Part shown: positions 7,646-17,898 of the stretch, in pieces
How positions within the stretch are numbered: the first letter of the stretch is position 1
Layout: the number at the start of each line of letters is the position of its first letter
Source of the DNA: Shewanella vesiculosa
Lineage (GTDB): Bacteria > Pseudomonadota > Gammaproteobacteria > Enterobacterales > Shewanellaceae
Reading direction: 5' to 3'
Assembly (NCBI RefSeq): GCF_021560015.1
Contig: NZ_CP073588.1
Span: 1 to 64,000, forward strand
DNA: 64,000 bases
Made by a program: the position numbers and the translations under genes
Notes under the pieces: model-generated
Database searches by the model: none
Told to the model about the DNA's origin: nothing
The model's input: only the letters and a program-made list of their open reading frames with translations

Positions 7646-8212
7646 TTAACGACAGCCGCAACCGCCATTACCATCACAGCCAGGTTTTTCTGAACCACAT
7701 GATTCATGATCGTGGTCATGTCCGTGCTCATGGCTGCCACAACCGCCTTCAGCATGGATATGACCATGAGAAAGTTCTTCAGCTGTCGCTTCTCTTACTG
7801 CAATGACTTCAACACTAAAATGCAGTGACTGACCTGCTAATGGATGATTTCCATCAACAACAATAACATCGTCTTTGACTTCAATCACTTGAACTGGGCG
7901 TTGGCCCATTTCAGTTTCAGCGATAAAACGCATACCCGGAACAATGTCTTCGACATCACCAAATGCACTGACAGGAACTTCTTGCTTTAAGCCAGGATGA
8001 TATTCGCCATAAGCCTGTTCAGCAGGGATTTTCGCCTCGATAGTTTCACCGACAGTTTTACCTTCTAAAACTGATTCAAGTCCAGGAATTAAATTTTCAG
8101 TTCCATGTAAGTAAACCATAGGCTCACTTTCAAATGAACTTTCAACTAATAAACCTTGCTCATCAGATAAGCGGTAATGAATAGTGACCGCCGCATGTTT
8201 TGTAATTTTCAT
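7646..8212 (-). CDS. slyD: SlyD, FKBP-type peptidyl-prolyl isomerase with metal-binding tail
   Basis: A cytoplasmic prolyl isomerase/chaperone that in E. coli supplies nickel to hydrogenase maturation. The 188 residues comprise an FKBP domain interrupted by the insert-in-flap domain (AAVTIHYRLSDEQGLLVESS, YLHGTENLIPGLESVLEGK, DGNHPLAGQSLHF), then a His/Cys-rich tail from about residue 145 (HGHIHAEGGCGSHEHGHDHD and a Cys/Gly-rich end). The ATG follows GGAGG on the minus strand. It stands alone, with its own terminator. Confidence 0.95.
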   Translation of the reverse strand: MKITKHAAVTIHYRLSDEQGLLVESSFESEPMVYLHGTENLIPGLESVLEGKTVGETIEAKIPAEQAYGEYHPGLKQEVPVSAFGDVEDIVPGMRFIAETEMGQRPVQVIEVKDDVIVVDGNHPLAGQSLHFSVEVIAVREATAEELSHGHIHAEGGCGSHEHGHDHDHESCGSEKPGCDGNGGCGCR

Positions 8213-8743
8213 ATCGCCTCCAATTGTGATGTGTGCATGATAGCGTATTTTGCTATCAAGCTGCGATGGCTAACATCAGTTTTTGCTTATTCAATCACAG
8301 CTTTTTGTATTTTGTCTTATGCTGCAGGTTTAATTACCTGAATCCTGAAAATAAATCAGTATGTTTGTCATAGCGTTGCAAAGGCTTCTCGTTTACTTTT
8401 CTGGTATCTCTATCGACAGTCGACTATCAGGAATTTAATCATTTTGTTAATTATATAGTACTGTATTTATTATATTTTATTGTTTTTGTCTTTTCTGTTG
8501 ACGTTTACGTTAAGGTGGAAAGTCGCTATTGATTATCGTTACCAGTGGTGACTTGTAACGTTATGAAACCTCTTTACTCAGAAAATCAACTTAGCCTAAA
8601 AAATAACTTGTAAATAAACTGTAAGCAGGGGTTGACAACCTTAGGTAAAAAAAGTGATTCTGTTAGCCAAGGAAAATCAGATTGTTGAATCAGATTCAAT
8701 AATTATCAGCAGTTAACATTTATTATAAAAAGAGAATCATCAA
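8213..8743. other. Intergenic region upstream of the thr operon
   Basis: A divergent region of about 530 bases between slyD and thrL. It holds the candidate thr promoter and otherwise no recognisable gene; it is very AT-rich around 8440–8490. Confidence 0.6.
8632..8661 (+). promoter_or_regulatory. thrA: Candidate thr operon promoter
   Basis: A perfect -35 TTGACA (8632–8637), then after 18 bases a weak -10 GATTCT (8656–8661). It would give a leader of about 75 bases before thrL. Prediction from sequence only. Confidence 0.5.
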
Positions 8744-8815
8744 ATGTTTACTCTCATGCTCGTTGTAATTACTACCATTACAACCACCACTATTACCATA
8801 GTGGGGGCGGGCTGA
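8744..8815 (+). CDS. thrL: thrL, Thr/Ile-rich leader peptide
   Basis: A 23-residue leader peptide starting MFTLMLVVITTITTTTITI, with eight Thr and four Ile codons. These are the two amino acids that control the thr operon by attenuation. A ribosome stalled on the Thr/Ile run would leave GCGGGCT at 8806–8812 free to pair with the first arm of the terminator downstream (AGCCCGC, 8842–8848). AAAGAGA precedes the ATG. Confidence 0.92.
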   Translation: MFTLMLVVITTITTTTITIVGAG

Positions 8816-8840
8816 TTACACCCTAAAAGATTTGTACAAC

Positions 8841-8880
8841 AAGCCCGCTTCTAACATCTGAAGCGGGCTTTTTTGTTTTA
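8841..8880 (+). terminator. thr operon attenuator
   Basis: A perfect 11-bp stem AAGCCCGCTTC/GAAGCGGGCTT (8841–8851, 8860–8870) with an 8-base loop, then TTTTGTTTT. It lies between thrL and thrA, where the attenuation terminator is expected. Confidence 0.92.
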
Positions 8881-8939
8881 ATTCTAATCATTTGGTTTTA
8901 ATTTAATGTTGTCACTCTATTAGTGACATGGAGATTGAC

Positions 8940-11408
8940 ATGAAAGTAATGAAATTTGGTGGAACATCACTAGCGAATTGGCCTCGTTTTTCTATGGCGG
9001 CAGACATTATTGCTGATACTGCATTAACGGAATCTGTTGCGACTGTACTTTCTGCTCCTGCCACTGTGACCAATGCGCTTTTAGAAATGGTCGATATTGC
9101 CGTTAATCAGCAAGATTACCAGTCAGTATTAGACCATATTAGTTCAGTCTATAGTGGACTCTTTTCAGATGCCGCAGCATCACTGATCACGTCTTCTCAG
9201 CATCAGTTGCTGGTTGAAAAACTAGCCGTACAAATGCAAATTTGGCAAGACAAACTGTATGGGATTAAATTACTAGGTGAATGCCCTGACAGTGTCCGCG
9301 CTGAAATCGTAGTCACAGGTGAACGATTGTCGGCGGCATTAATGGAGCAAGTGATGTTGGCAAAAGGCATCACTTCAGCACAACTTGATCCTGTTGCACT
9401 ATTTTTAGCTCACGGACAGCCGTTGGAGTCTGTGGTTGATATCGCAGTCAGTAAGCTACGCTTTGCTTTACTTAAGCTTGAACAATGTCGCGTATGGGTT
9501 ATGCCTGGTTTTACTGCTGCAGATGCTCATGGCAAAGTGGTGACATTGGGTCGTAATGGTTCTGATTATTCCGCTGCTGTGCTGGCGGCCTGTTTAGATG
9601 CCTCTAGTTGTGAGATTTGGACTGACGTTGATGGGGTTTATAATACTGACCCACGAGTAGTTGCTGATGCAAAATTATTATCACAATTAAGCTATCAAGA
9701 GGCGATGGAATTATCTTATTTTGGTGCCAAAGTGTTGCACCCTAAAACTATTGCACCGATTGCTCAGTATCATATCCCTTGTTATATCAAAAACAGTTTT
9801 AATCCATCTGCCCCTGGCACGTTAGTGTCTAATGACGATGATAAAACTGGTTTACAAGTTAAAGCGATTTCAAACCTTGATAACCAAACCATGTTTAACG
9901 TTTCTGGTCCTGGTATGAAAGGCATGGTTGGCATGGCAAGCCGAACATTAGCGGTTATTTCTCGCAGTGGTATTTCAGTATCTCTAATTACTCAAAGCTC
10001 ATCTGAGTACAGTATCAGTTTCTGTGTAGCCACTTCAGATGCCAATAAAGCGAAATGGGCATTAGAGCAAGAGTTTGAACTAGAAATTAAGAGTGAGTTA
10101 CTTGAACCAATAGAGTTACGTCATGACCTGTCGATTGTGTCTCTGATCGGCGATGGTATGAAAACCCACAAGGGAGTCGCGGCTAAGTTTTTTACCGCGT
10201 TAGCTAAAGCCAGCGTCAATATTGTTGCTATTGCGCAAGGTTCATCAGAGCGTTCTATTTCAACGGTTATCCAACAGAAGAAAACTAAACATGCCATTGG
10301 CGCATGTCATCAAGCCTTTTTTTGATGTACAGCAGTATCTCGATGTATTTTTAGTTGGCAGCGGTAATGTGGGGGCGGGTTTATTAGAACAAATTAAGCA
10401 ACAAGGCTCGATGCTAAAAGATCAGCACATTAGCATTCGTGTTTGTGGCATTGCTAACTCTCGTCAGATGATATTAAACAGTGAAGGTTTTGAGCTTACT
10501 GAATGGCAATCATTATTGGCCGAAAAAGGTCAACCATATGATTTAGCTAAGTTGCTGCAGTGGGGTCAAGAACAACAATTGCTTAACCCTGTGTTGGTTG
10601 ATTGCACTTCGAGCGAGTTAGTGTCAGATCGTTATCTTGATGTCATGAATGCCGGCTTCCATGTTGTGACACCCAATAAAAAGTCTAATACTCGTGATTA
10701 TGCTTACTATCAAGAACTGCGTAAAACCGCGTTAACTCAGCGCCGTCAATTTTTATATGAAACCACGGTTGGTGCTGGTTTGCCTGTCATCGATAACCTG
10801 AAAAAGCTTATGTACGCGGGAGATAAACTACATAAGTTTAACGGTATATTATCTGGGTCGTTATCGTATATCTTTGGCATGTTAGATGAAGGTATGAGCT
10901 TATCGCAAGCAACAGCCATTGCTCGTGATAAGTGTTTTACTGAACCCGATCCTCGCGATGATCTCAGCGGTATGGACGTTGCGCGTAAGGTATTAATTTT
11001 AGCCCGTGAAGTCGGTCTACCTAGAGCTTGAGGACATTCATGTCGAGTCGGTATTGCCTGTAGGTTTTGATGACTCTGGTGATGTAAATCAATTTATGGC
11101 TAATCTGCCTTCATTAGATGCAAAAATATCAGCCCCGAGTCGCAGCAGCAAAAGCCGAAGGTAAAGTACTGCGTTATGTTGGCCAAATCGATGAAGGCCA
11201 ATGCCATGTCAGAATTATTGAAGTGGATGCAACTAATCCGCTTTATAGTGTTAAAGGTGGCGAGAATGCCCTAGCATTTTATAGCCGTTATTATCAGCCG
11301 ATCCCGTTCGTGTTAAGAGGTTATGGTGCAGGAACTGAAGTGACAGCAGCTGGCGCCTTTGCAGACGTGCTAAGAACCCTAAATTGGACTCGTGAGGTTG
11401 GGTTATGA
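8940..11408 (+). CDS. thrA: ThrA, bifunctional aspartokinase I/homoserine dehydrogenase I, with three frame disruptions
   Basis: Catalyses the first and third steps of threonine synthesis. The start is ATG 8940, six bases after GGAG, giving [13 protein letters not shown]. The aspartokinase part shows [10 protein letters not shown], the ACT region [17 protein letters not shown] and the dehydrogenase part [20 protein letters not shown] and [12 protein letters not shown]. The frame changes at T7 10317–10323, at 11017–11020 and at A5 11122–11126; each is corrected by removing one base, after which the protein matches the E. coli one end to end. Three independent lesions in an otherwise conserved biosynthetic enzyme point to sequence error. 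The stop overlaps the thrB start (ATGA). Confidence 0.92.
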
Positions 11409-12364
11409 AGCAAACGTTAAAGGTAAGCCAAGACACGCTTACGGTTTATGCGCCAGCATCAATGGGCAACGTGGGGGTGGGATTTGATTTGCTTGGTGCT
11501 GCCTTAGCGCCAATCGATGGATCGTTACTGGGTGATAGGGTAATAATTAGTAGTGCGGTTAGCGGCATCAGTTATAGTCAGGTAGGTGAATGGGCGCATA
11601 AGTTACCTGCTGACGGCAAAGACAATATCGTTTATCAATGTGCTGAGTTCTTTTTAGATAAATTACAGAGAGATGATGGAGTAACTATCTGCCTAGAAAA
11701 AAACCTTCCTGTAGGCAGTGGCTTAGGCTCAAGTGCAAGCTCTGTTGTTGCCGCATTATATGCTCTAAATGAACATTTTGGACTGCCGTTTGACCAGCAA
11801 GCTTTGTTAGCTTTGATGGGCGAATTTGAAGGTAAAATATCGGGTAGTGTGCATTACGACAATGTTGCACCTTGCTATTTAGGAGGCATGCAATTGATGC
11901 TTAACTCTGATAAGCAAGCATGTGCAACCATCCCGAGCTTTGACAATTGGTATTGGGTGGTCGCGTATCCTGGTATCTCGTTATCGACTGCCAAAATGCG
12001 CGCATTACTACCTCAACAATATGATAAATCGGTTGCGATTGATTTTGGTCGATACTTGAGTGCTTTTGTTCACGCAAGTTATCGGCAAGATGCAGCATTA
12101 GCGATTGAAATGCTAAAAGATGTTTTAGCTGAGCCTTATCGTGCCGCGGCGATTCCAGGTTATACGGATGCTCGGGCTGCATTAACTGACTTAGGCATGC
12201 TCACAACAGGTATCTCTGGCAGTGGTCCAACACTGTTTAGTGTGACTGACGATTTAGCCACGGCAGAAAAAGCCAAAGTTTGGTTAATGGAGCATTATAT
12301 CTCTGAGCCAGGTGGCTTTGCTCATATTTGTAAATTAGATCAACTCGGCACGCGCTGCGTGTAA
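11405..12364 (+). CDS. thrB: ThrB, homoserine kinase
   Basis: A GHMP-family kinase that phosphorylates homoserine, second gene of thrABC. Its 319 residues match the family. [17 protein letters not shown] is at the N-terminus, the ATP-binding [17 protein letters not shown] follows, and the C-terminal GHMP motif is [11 protein letters not shown]. It overlaps the thrA stop by four bases, which suggests translational coupling, and is followed 48 bases later by thrC. Confidence 0.96.
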   Translation: MKQTLKVSQDTLTVYAPASMGNVGVGFDLLGAALAPIDGSLLGDRVIISSAVSGISYSQVGEWAHKLPADGKDNIVYQCAEFFLDKLQRDDGVTICLEKNLPVGSGLGSSASSVVAALYALNEHFGLPFDQQALLALMGEFEGKISGSVHYDNVAPCYLGGMQLMLNSDKQACATIPSFDNWYWVVAYPGISLSTAKMRALLPQQYDKSVAIDFGRYLSAFVHASYRQDAALAIEMLKDVLAEPYRAAAIPGYTDARAALTDLGMLTTGISGSGPTLFSVTDDLATAEKAKVWLMEHYISEPGGFAHICKLDQLGTRCV

Positions 12365-12412
12365 CGTTTAATTTTTCGCATTATTTATATTGAAATTTAA
12401 AAGGCAGTCGCA

Positions 12413-13696
12413 ATGGAATTATATAACTTAAAACACCCATCGCAGGTAGTAAACTTCAGCCAAGCCGTCCAGCTTGGCTTAGGTAAAGACAGAGGATTAT
12501 TTTTCCCAACATCGATTCCGGTGTTAGCCGATATGGATGCATTATTGGCGTTACCTTTTGCTGAGCGCAGTAAAAAAGTGTTGGGTGCATGGTTAGCCGA
12601 TGAGTTGGGGCAGGACAGTGTAGATACACTGGTTGATAACGCATTTACCTTTGATGTGCCACTCGTTAAGGTTGACGATAAGCGTGCTTGTTTAGAGCTT
12701 TTTCATGGTCCAACCTTAGCATTCAAAGATTTTGGTGCTCGATTTATGGCGCAATGCATCGGCTTACTTGCTGGAAACAAAAAGCTGACTATTTTAACGG
12801 CGACATCCGGTGATACTGGTGCCGCAGTAGCGGATGCATTTTACGGTTTAGATAACGTCAACGTGATGGTGTTGTATCCCAAAGGTAAAATCAGTGAACT
12901 GCAAGAAAAAATGTTTACTACTTTAGGCCAAAATATCCATACGGTGGCGGTAACCTCTGACTTTGATGCGTGTCAGCATCTTGTAAAACAAGCATTTGAT
13001 GACAGTAATATTCGCGAAGACTTAGCCTTAAATTCGGCGAACTCAATTAATATTAGCCGTTTGTTAGCCCAGATCTGTTATTACTTCGAAGCGGTAGCGC
13101 AAGCCAAGCAAGCTGGACAAGATGATATTGTATTGTCCGTACCCAGTGGTAACTTTGGTAATTTAACCGCAGGTTTATTTGCTAAAGCCATGGGCCTCCC
13201 CATTAAACGCTTTATTGCCGCCACTAACAGTAATGACACTGTACCGCGTTACCTTGTCGACGGAGAATGGCAGCCGCATAAAACAGTGGCAACCATGTCA
13301 AATGCTATGGATGTGTCTGAACCGAGTAACTGGCCTCGTGTTGAGGCTATTTGCGCGCAGATGGGGTGGCCGCTATCATTGGTTACTGGTGTTGCACTTT
13401 CAGAGTTTGATACTCGTGCCGCATTGCTTCAGTTATATCAGGCTGGCTATCAATCTGAGCCACATGCCGCTATCGCAGCCCATGCATTAACTCTAGGTCT
13501 GGAGGGTAACGAAACCGGTATATTTCTTGGTACTGCCCATCCTGCTAAGTTTAAGGATGTGGTTGACCGTGAGTTATCGATTAATTTGTCCTTGCCTCCT
13601 GAATTGGCTGCAGTTGCACAAAAAGATATCTTGTCAGCGCAGTTACCAGCAGACTTTGAACAGCTTAAGTCACATATGTTTGCAGTATTAAAATAG
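12413..13696 (+). CDS. thrC: ThrC, threonine synthase
   Basis: A PLP enzyme that converts O-phosphohomoserine to threonine, the last step of the pathway. The 427 residues fit the E. coli-type enzyme. The PLP lysine lies in HGPTLAFKDFGARFM and the phosphate-binding loop is TATSGDTGAAV. GGCAGTCG precedes the ATG. It is the final gene of the operon, and a terminator follows the stop closely. Confidence 0.96.
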   Translation: MELYNLKHPSQVVNFSQAVQLGLGKDRGLFFPTSIPVLADMDALLALPFAERSKKVLGAWLADELGQDSVDTLVDNAFTFDVPLVKVDDKRACLELFHGPTLAFKDFGARFMAQCIGLLAGNKKLTILTATSGDTGAAVADAFYGLDNVNVMVLYPKGKISELQEKMFTTLGQNIHTVAVTSDFDACQHLVKQAFDDSNIREDLALNSANSINISRLLAQICYYFEAVAQAKQAGQDDIVLSVPSGNFGNLTAGLFAKAMGLPIKRFIAATNSNDTVPRYLVDGEWQPHKTVATMSNAMDVSEPSNWPRVEAICAQMGWPLSLVTGVALSEFDTRAALLQLYQAGYQSEPHAAIAAHALTLGLEGNETGIFLGTAHPAKFKDVVDRELSINLSLPPELAAVAQKDILSAQLPADFEQLKSHMFAVLK

Positions 13697-13711
13697 TTTT
13701 TTGCAATATCT

Positions 13712-13752
13712 AGCACCTTATATCGATTAGATCGCTACAAGGTGTTTTTTTA
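13712..13752 (+). terminator. Terminator of the thr operon
   Basis: CACCTT (13714–13719) pairs with AAGGTG (13739–13744) across a long loop that contains a short inner stem (GATtaGATC region). A run of T follows (13745–13751). Confidence 0.75.
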
Positions 13753-13764
13753 TATTTCAATAAT

Positions 13765-13778
13765 ATGATCTTAATCAT
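13765..13778. promoter_or_regulatory. FNR/EtrA-like dyad before the hemerythrin gene
   Basis: ATGATCTTAATCAT has symmetric TGAT-N4-ATCA arms, close to the FNR-family consensus TTGAT-N4-ATCAA. It is about 100 bases upstream of the hemerythrin-like gene. Predicted by eye only. Confidence 0.45.
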
Positions 13779-13875
13779 ACCCCAAAAGCTTTATACCAGT
13801 GTAGATTAGTAAATAGTGCATTTTTGACTATTATTTAAACATTATCGTTTGGTAAATAGATTACGGGAGAAGACT

Positions 13876-14418
13876 ATGTTGCAACGTTTAATGCACGACC
13901 ATAAGCATATTGCTATTTTGTTGAATATTCTTTCCAATAAATTGACTCGATTGGCAGATGGCCAAGGAGTCAATTTTAATCTGGTTAGAGATATTGTTGA
14001 GTACATGCAGAGTTATGCAGAACACAGCCATCATCCTTTGGAAGACATTATTTTCGATTACTATAGTAATAAAACCGGCCAGGCAAATAGTGGCCAGTTG
14101 TATAATGAACATCATCGTTTAGCAGAAGCATCTAGCGCGTTAGTTTATAGCCTGAACATGATCTTATCTGATGTGGTGATTTCACGAGATCAACTTGTTA
14201 AAGATCTGCAAGAATATATCGAACTTCAAGAGAAGCATATGCAGTACGAAGAGCGGGATGTGTTTCCGAATTTTGTTAACGTGTTTGATGAAAAGGATTG
14301 GCAAAAAGTCACCGTATTATGTGAAAAACGCTTAATTGAAGACCCATTATTCAATGACAGCAATAAAACGGTTTTTGAAGATTTACGTGCCTATATTGAG
14401 CATGCAGACAATAAATAA
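13876..14418 (+). CDS. Hemerythrin-like (HHE domain) protein
   Basis: A 180-residue cytoplasmic protein with the helical pattern of a di-iron hemerythrin: HDHKHI at the N-terminus, EHSHHPLED, NEHHRL and ELQEKHMQYEERDVFP. These supply the His/Asp/Glu ligands expected for O2 or NO binding or iron–sulfur repair. The start is ATG 13876, preceded by GGGAGA; a TTG frame extension to 13849 lacks a ribosome binding site. It stands alone between terminators, with an FNR-like dyad upstream. The exact role is not readable from the sequence. Confidence 0.87.
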   Translation: MLQRLMHDHKHIAILLNILSNKLTRLADGQGVNFNLVRDIVEYMQSYAEHSHHPLEDIIFDYYSNKTGQANSGQLYNEHHRLAEASSALVYSLNMILSDVVISRDQLVKDLQEYIELQEKHMQYEERDVFPNFVNVFDEKDWQKVTVLCEKRLIEDPLFNDSNKTVFEDLRAYIEHADNK

Positions 14419-14483
14419 AATGTTTTACTTTGATGAAGAGATATTGAAAGTTATCAATGCCTAATCTGACACGATTTTGTTAA

Positions 14484-14514
14484 ACAAAAAGAGCGCATTA
14501 AGCGCTCTTTTAAT
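14484..14514 (+). terminator. Terminator after the hemerythrin gene
   Basis: AAAAGAGCGC/GCGCTCTTTT (14487–14496, 14502–14511) with an ATTAA loop. A-run on one side and T-run on the other, so it may serve both strands and also end the DUF3545 gene. Confidence 0.85.
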
Positions 14515-14552
14515 TGATTTTATCGTTAGGCTTTAATGGTGATATAACCCAA

Positions 14553-14738
14553 TTAAAGCACTAGTGTGTTAACATCAAAATCGAATGAATCATCAATATC
14601 TTGCAGTTCCCTAAGCAAACGCTGTTTATCCTTAATGGCTTCAATCTCACGCCATTTGCGTTTTTTAGGCGAACTTTTTGAGCGGCTTGGTCTTTCAACA
14701 ACTTCGTCTAGCGCACCACCATAGTCTAATCGATCCAT
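14553..14738 (-). CDS. DUF3545 family small protein
   Basis: A 61-residue, highly charged protein: MDRLDYGGALDEVVERPSRS, then a basic stretch SSPKKRKWREIEAIKDK and an acidic end. I recognise this as the DUF3545 family conserved in Shewanella and relatives; no function is established that I know of. A strong GGGAGG ribosome binding site lies eight bases before the ATG, which supports a real small gene. Confidence 0.85.
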   Translation of the reverse strand: MDRLDYGGALDEVVERPSRSKSSPKKRKWREIEAIKDKQRLLRELQDIDDSFDFDVNTLVL

Positions 14739-14917
14739 GGTAACCTCCCTTTTATTATGATGTCTCTGCAGATAAATATCATATAACAGCTATAGGATGC
14801 AACACTTGTGTTTCATTAGTGTTACATGTCAGCTGTTTTTTTATGCTTCATATTGATGTTTTTAGCTAGTGATTAACGATGTTAATAAATGATCAATAAA
14901 TACATATCCTGAACATA

Positions 14918-14954
14918 AAAAAAACACCCTCAAGACTATTGAGGGTGTTTTGAT
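14918..14954 (-). terminator. Terminator of tal–pgi
   Basis: A perfect 13-bp stem AAAACACCCTCAA/TTGAGGGTGTTTT (14921–14933, 14939–14951) with a GACTA loop. On the minus strand the T-run is eight long. It ends the pgi message 43 bases past its stop. Confidence 0.9.
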
Positions 14955-14993
14955 ACAAAGGCTTTGTGGGCGAGCATTAATTTGCCTCAGGCG

Positions 14994-16633
14994 TTAAAGC
15001 TTCCCCTGACGATAAAGATTGATCAACGCATTACTTGATGAGTCTAATTGTGTTGCCTCTTCTTTAGCACCAATACGCTCCAATACATCATTACCTAGCT
15101 GCTTGCCGAGCTCCACTCCCCATTGATCAAATGAGTTGATTTGCCATATTGCACCTTGAACAAATGTTTTATGTTCATATAGCGCAATCAACGCGCCTAA
15201 GGTCGTTGGCGTCAGTTTATTCATTAATAAAGTATTACTGGGTTTGTTACCTGACATGACCTTATGTTTAGCAATAAGCGGTATTTGAGCCGCGTCTAAT
15301 GAACTATTACTCAGTTCTGCTAGTGCTTCATCATAAGTTCGGCCTTGCATTAACGCTTGAGTTTGTCCAAAGCAGTTTGATGCAAGTTGGTCATGATGCT
15401 CACCTAACGGATTATGGCTCTGAAGTGGCATGATAAAGTCCGCAGGGATCAGTGATGTTCCTTGATGCAGTAACTGGTGGTAAGCATGTTGTCCATTAGT
15501 ACCTTCACCCCCCCCCAAATAACAGGACCCGTGCTGTAATCAACATCACTACCGTCTAAGGTGACTGATTTTCCATTACTTTCCATATCTAATTGCTGGA
15601 AATAAGCAGGCAGACCGCGTAGATAATGATCATAAGTCAAAATGACGTGTGCTTGAGCACCATGGAAGTTGCCGTACAACACCGATAGCATTGCCATGAT
15701 CACTGGCATATTCTGTTCTACAGGTGTATTGGAAAAATGCTCATCCATTTGATGTGCGCCATCCAGCAAGGCTTTAAAGTTATCCATGCCAATAAGTAGC
15801 GCAATAGGTAAACCAATCGCTGACCATAAAGAGTAGCGGCCGCCAACCCAGTCCCACATTGGGAATATGTTGCTAGCGTCCATACCAAACTCTGTTGCTT
15901 TAGTCACATTTGATGTCACGGCAACAAAGTGCTTAGCGACATCTTGTTGGCCTGCACCTTGGGCTAAAAACCAGTCTTTAGCGCTCAGAGTATTAGTGAG
16001 TGTCTCTTGGGTACTGAATGATTTCGATGACATCACAAACAAGGTTGTTTCAGCGTTGAGATTTTTTAGCTTTTCACAAATAGAGGTCGCATCAACATTG
16101 GCAACAAAATGACAGTTAAGTCCTTCTTGCCAATAGGGTCTTAGCGCTTGTGATACAATTTTGGGGCCAAGGAATGAACCTCCAATACCAATACTCACAA
16201 TGTCAGTAATCGCTTTACCTGTATAACCTTTCCACTCCCCAGATTGAACAGAGCCAACAAATTTAGCCATTTTAGCTAATGTTTGTTGTATTTCAGGAAC
16301 GATGTTCGCCCCTTCAGCCATGATAGTTTGAGTTGATTTACTGCGCAGTGCAGTATGTAATACCGAGCGTTGTTCAGTGTTGTTAATCACATCACCATTA
16401 AACATCGCGGTAATTTTATCACTCAGTTTTGCTTCTTTAGCGAGAGAGAATAGCAGCTTAAGTGTTTCATCGTTCACACGGTTTTTAGAATAATCTAAAA
16501 ACAGACCACAAGCCGCAACGCTCATTTGTTCAAAACGTTGTGGGTTTTGGGCAAATAATTCGCGCATGTGAGGTAGTTGACTTGAATGCGTTTGTAGCGC
16601 TTTCCAAGTCGTGCTTTGAGTCAGTGTAGTCAC
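14994..16633 (-). CDS. pgi: Pgi, glucose-6-phosphate isomerase, frame broken at a C9 run
   Basis: Interconverts glucose-6-phosphate and fructose-6-phosphate. The start is GTG 16633, eight bases after TTGGAGG; the frame also opens at TTG 16648, but that codon lies in the ribosome binding site. Family motifs: [47 protein letters not shown] and, after the break, [17 protein letters not shown]. The break is at 15508–15516, nine C on the plus strand; seven would restore [10 protein letters not shown] and a protein of about 545 residues, the normal length. It is the second gene of a tal–pgi operon. Confidence 0.93.
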
Positions 16634-16648
16634 GAGTAAAGCCTCCAA

Positions 16649-17602
16649 CTAGCTTAATTTTGTCTTTAGCATAACTTCTAGTTTGCCTTGATCGATGGCA
16701 AAGTTACGAATCCCTTCAGCTAATTTATCCACAGCCATTGGATCTTCATTAAATGCCCAGCGGAACTGTGCTTCAGTGAGTGCTGCCGGAGCCGAATGTG
16801 TTGCTGCAGTTGCCACTAACTTTTCGCTGATTTCAATATCAGTATTCGCTAACTCTTCTAGTAACGCAGGGCCAATTGTTAGACGATCACAACCAGCAAG
16901 CTCAATAATTTCACCGATATTTCTGAAACTGGCACCCATTACAACAGTGTTATAGCCGTGCTGCTTGTAGTAGTTATATATCTCAGTAACAGAGACTACA
17001 CCAGGATCGGTTTGTGCGGTGTAATCTTGGCCTGTATCTTTTTTATACCAATCTAAGATGCGACCAACAAAAGGTGAAATCAAGTATACGCCAGCTTCGG
17101 CACAAGCTCTTGCTTGAGCAAAGCTAAATAGTAATGTTAGATTGCAGTTTATCCCTTCTTGTTCAAGTTCTTTTGCAGCGCAAATACCTTCCCAAGTTGA
17201 AGCTAGTTTTATCAGAATACGCGATTTGTCTATACCAGCGTCTTGGTATAATTTGATTAGCTTGTGCGCTTTGTCAATTGAGCCTTGTTTGTCAAATGAT
17301 AAGCGTGCATCGACCTCCGTTGAGATACGGCCTGGTACTAGCTTTAAAATTTCAACACCAATATTGACAGCCAGTTTATCACCAGCATCTTCGATCTGTT
17401 GTTCAACATTTTGGCTTTGGGTTTTTGCCCATTCAATCGCATTTTCGATAAGAAAAGCGTATTCAGGGATTTGTGAGGCTTTCAAGATTAGCGACGGGTT
17501 AGTTGTGGCATCTTCAGGCTGATAACGCTTAATTGCCTCTATGTCGCCAGTATCAGCAACGATGGTAGTGAATGATTTGAGTTGCGCGAGTGCATTGGCC
17601 AT
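16649..17602 (-). CDS. tal: Transaldolase
   Basis: Moves a dihydroxyacetone unit in the non-oxidative pentose phosphate pathway. The 317 residues fit TalB. The Schiff-base lysine lies in [12 protein letters not shown] (about residue 132), [12 protein letters not shown] is at the N-terminus, and [19 protein letters not shown] is intact. GAGAGGAAATT precedes the ATG. Sixteen bases separate its stop from the GTG start of pgi, which suggests cotranscription. Confidence 0.97.
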   Translation of the reverse strand: MANALAQLKSFTTIVADTGDIEAIKRYQPEDATTNPSLILKASQIPEYAFLIENAIEWAKTQSQNVEQQIEDAGDKLAVNIGVEILKLVPGRISTEVDARLSFDKQGSIDKAHKLIKLYQDAGIDKSRILIKLASTWEGICAAKELEQEGINCNLTLLFSFAQARACAEAGVYLISPFVGRILDWYKKDTGQDYTAQTDPGVVSVTEIYNYYKQHGYNTVVMGASFRNIGEIIELAGCDRLTIGPALLEELANTDIEISEKLVATAATHSAPAALTEAQFRWAFNEDPMAVDKLAEGIRNFAIDQGKLEVMLKTKLS

Positions 17603-17844
17603 GGAAATTTCCTCTCGATAAGCAATGAAAATAGATCAATGCCTTTATTAGAAGCGATTTTAGGGATTATTCCAACTTTATTTGTAAAAAAATTACCAAA
17701 TTTTCCGTTATTTTCGCTTATTTAAAGCCATTATTGTCGTTAAATAGACAGAATTGGTTAGTTTATACGGTGCAGAGTTCCAATTCTATTACCTGAATGT
17801 CAGTGTCAGCCACTGTTGTAAGGCTTATTAGGTTGTTCTTAAAA

Positions 17845-17874
17845 TAAAAAAGCCGCTGCAAGCAGCGACTTTTA
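17845..17874 (-). terminator. Terminator of the OmpA-like gene
   Basis: CGCTGC/GCAGCG inside longer flanking arms (17851–17870). On the minus strand CTTTTTTATTTT follows. It is 25 bases past the stop codon. Confidence 0.85.
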
Positions 17875-17898
17875 AAGTATAGCGTATCAATATTACAA

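Noticed and set aside
8527..8543. Second Fur-like sequence upstream of thrL
   Set aside because: TTGATTATCGTTACCA shares one arm with the site at 26765, but its right arm is poor and thr genes are not iron-regulated.
13849..13875. Upstream TTG start for the hemerythrin-like protein
   Set aside because: No ribosome binding site, whereas ATG 13876 follows GGGAGA and begins the HHE domain normally.
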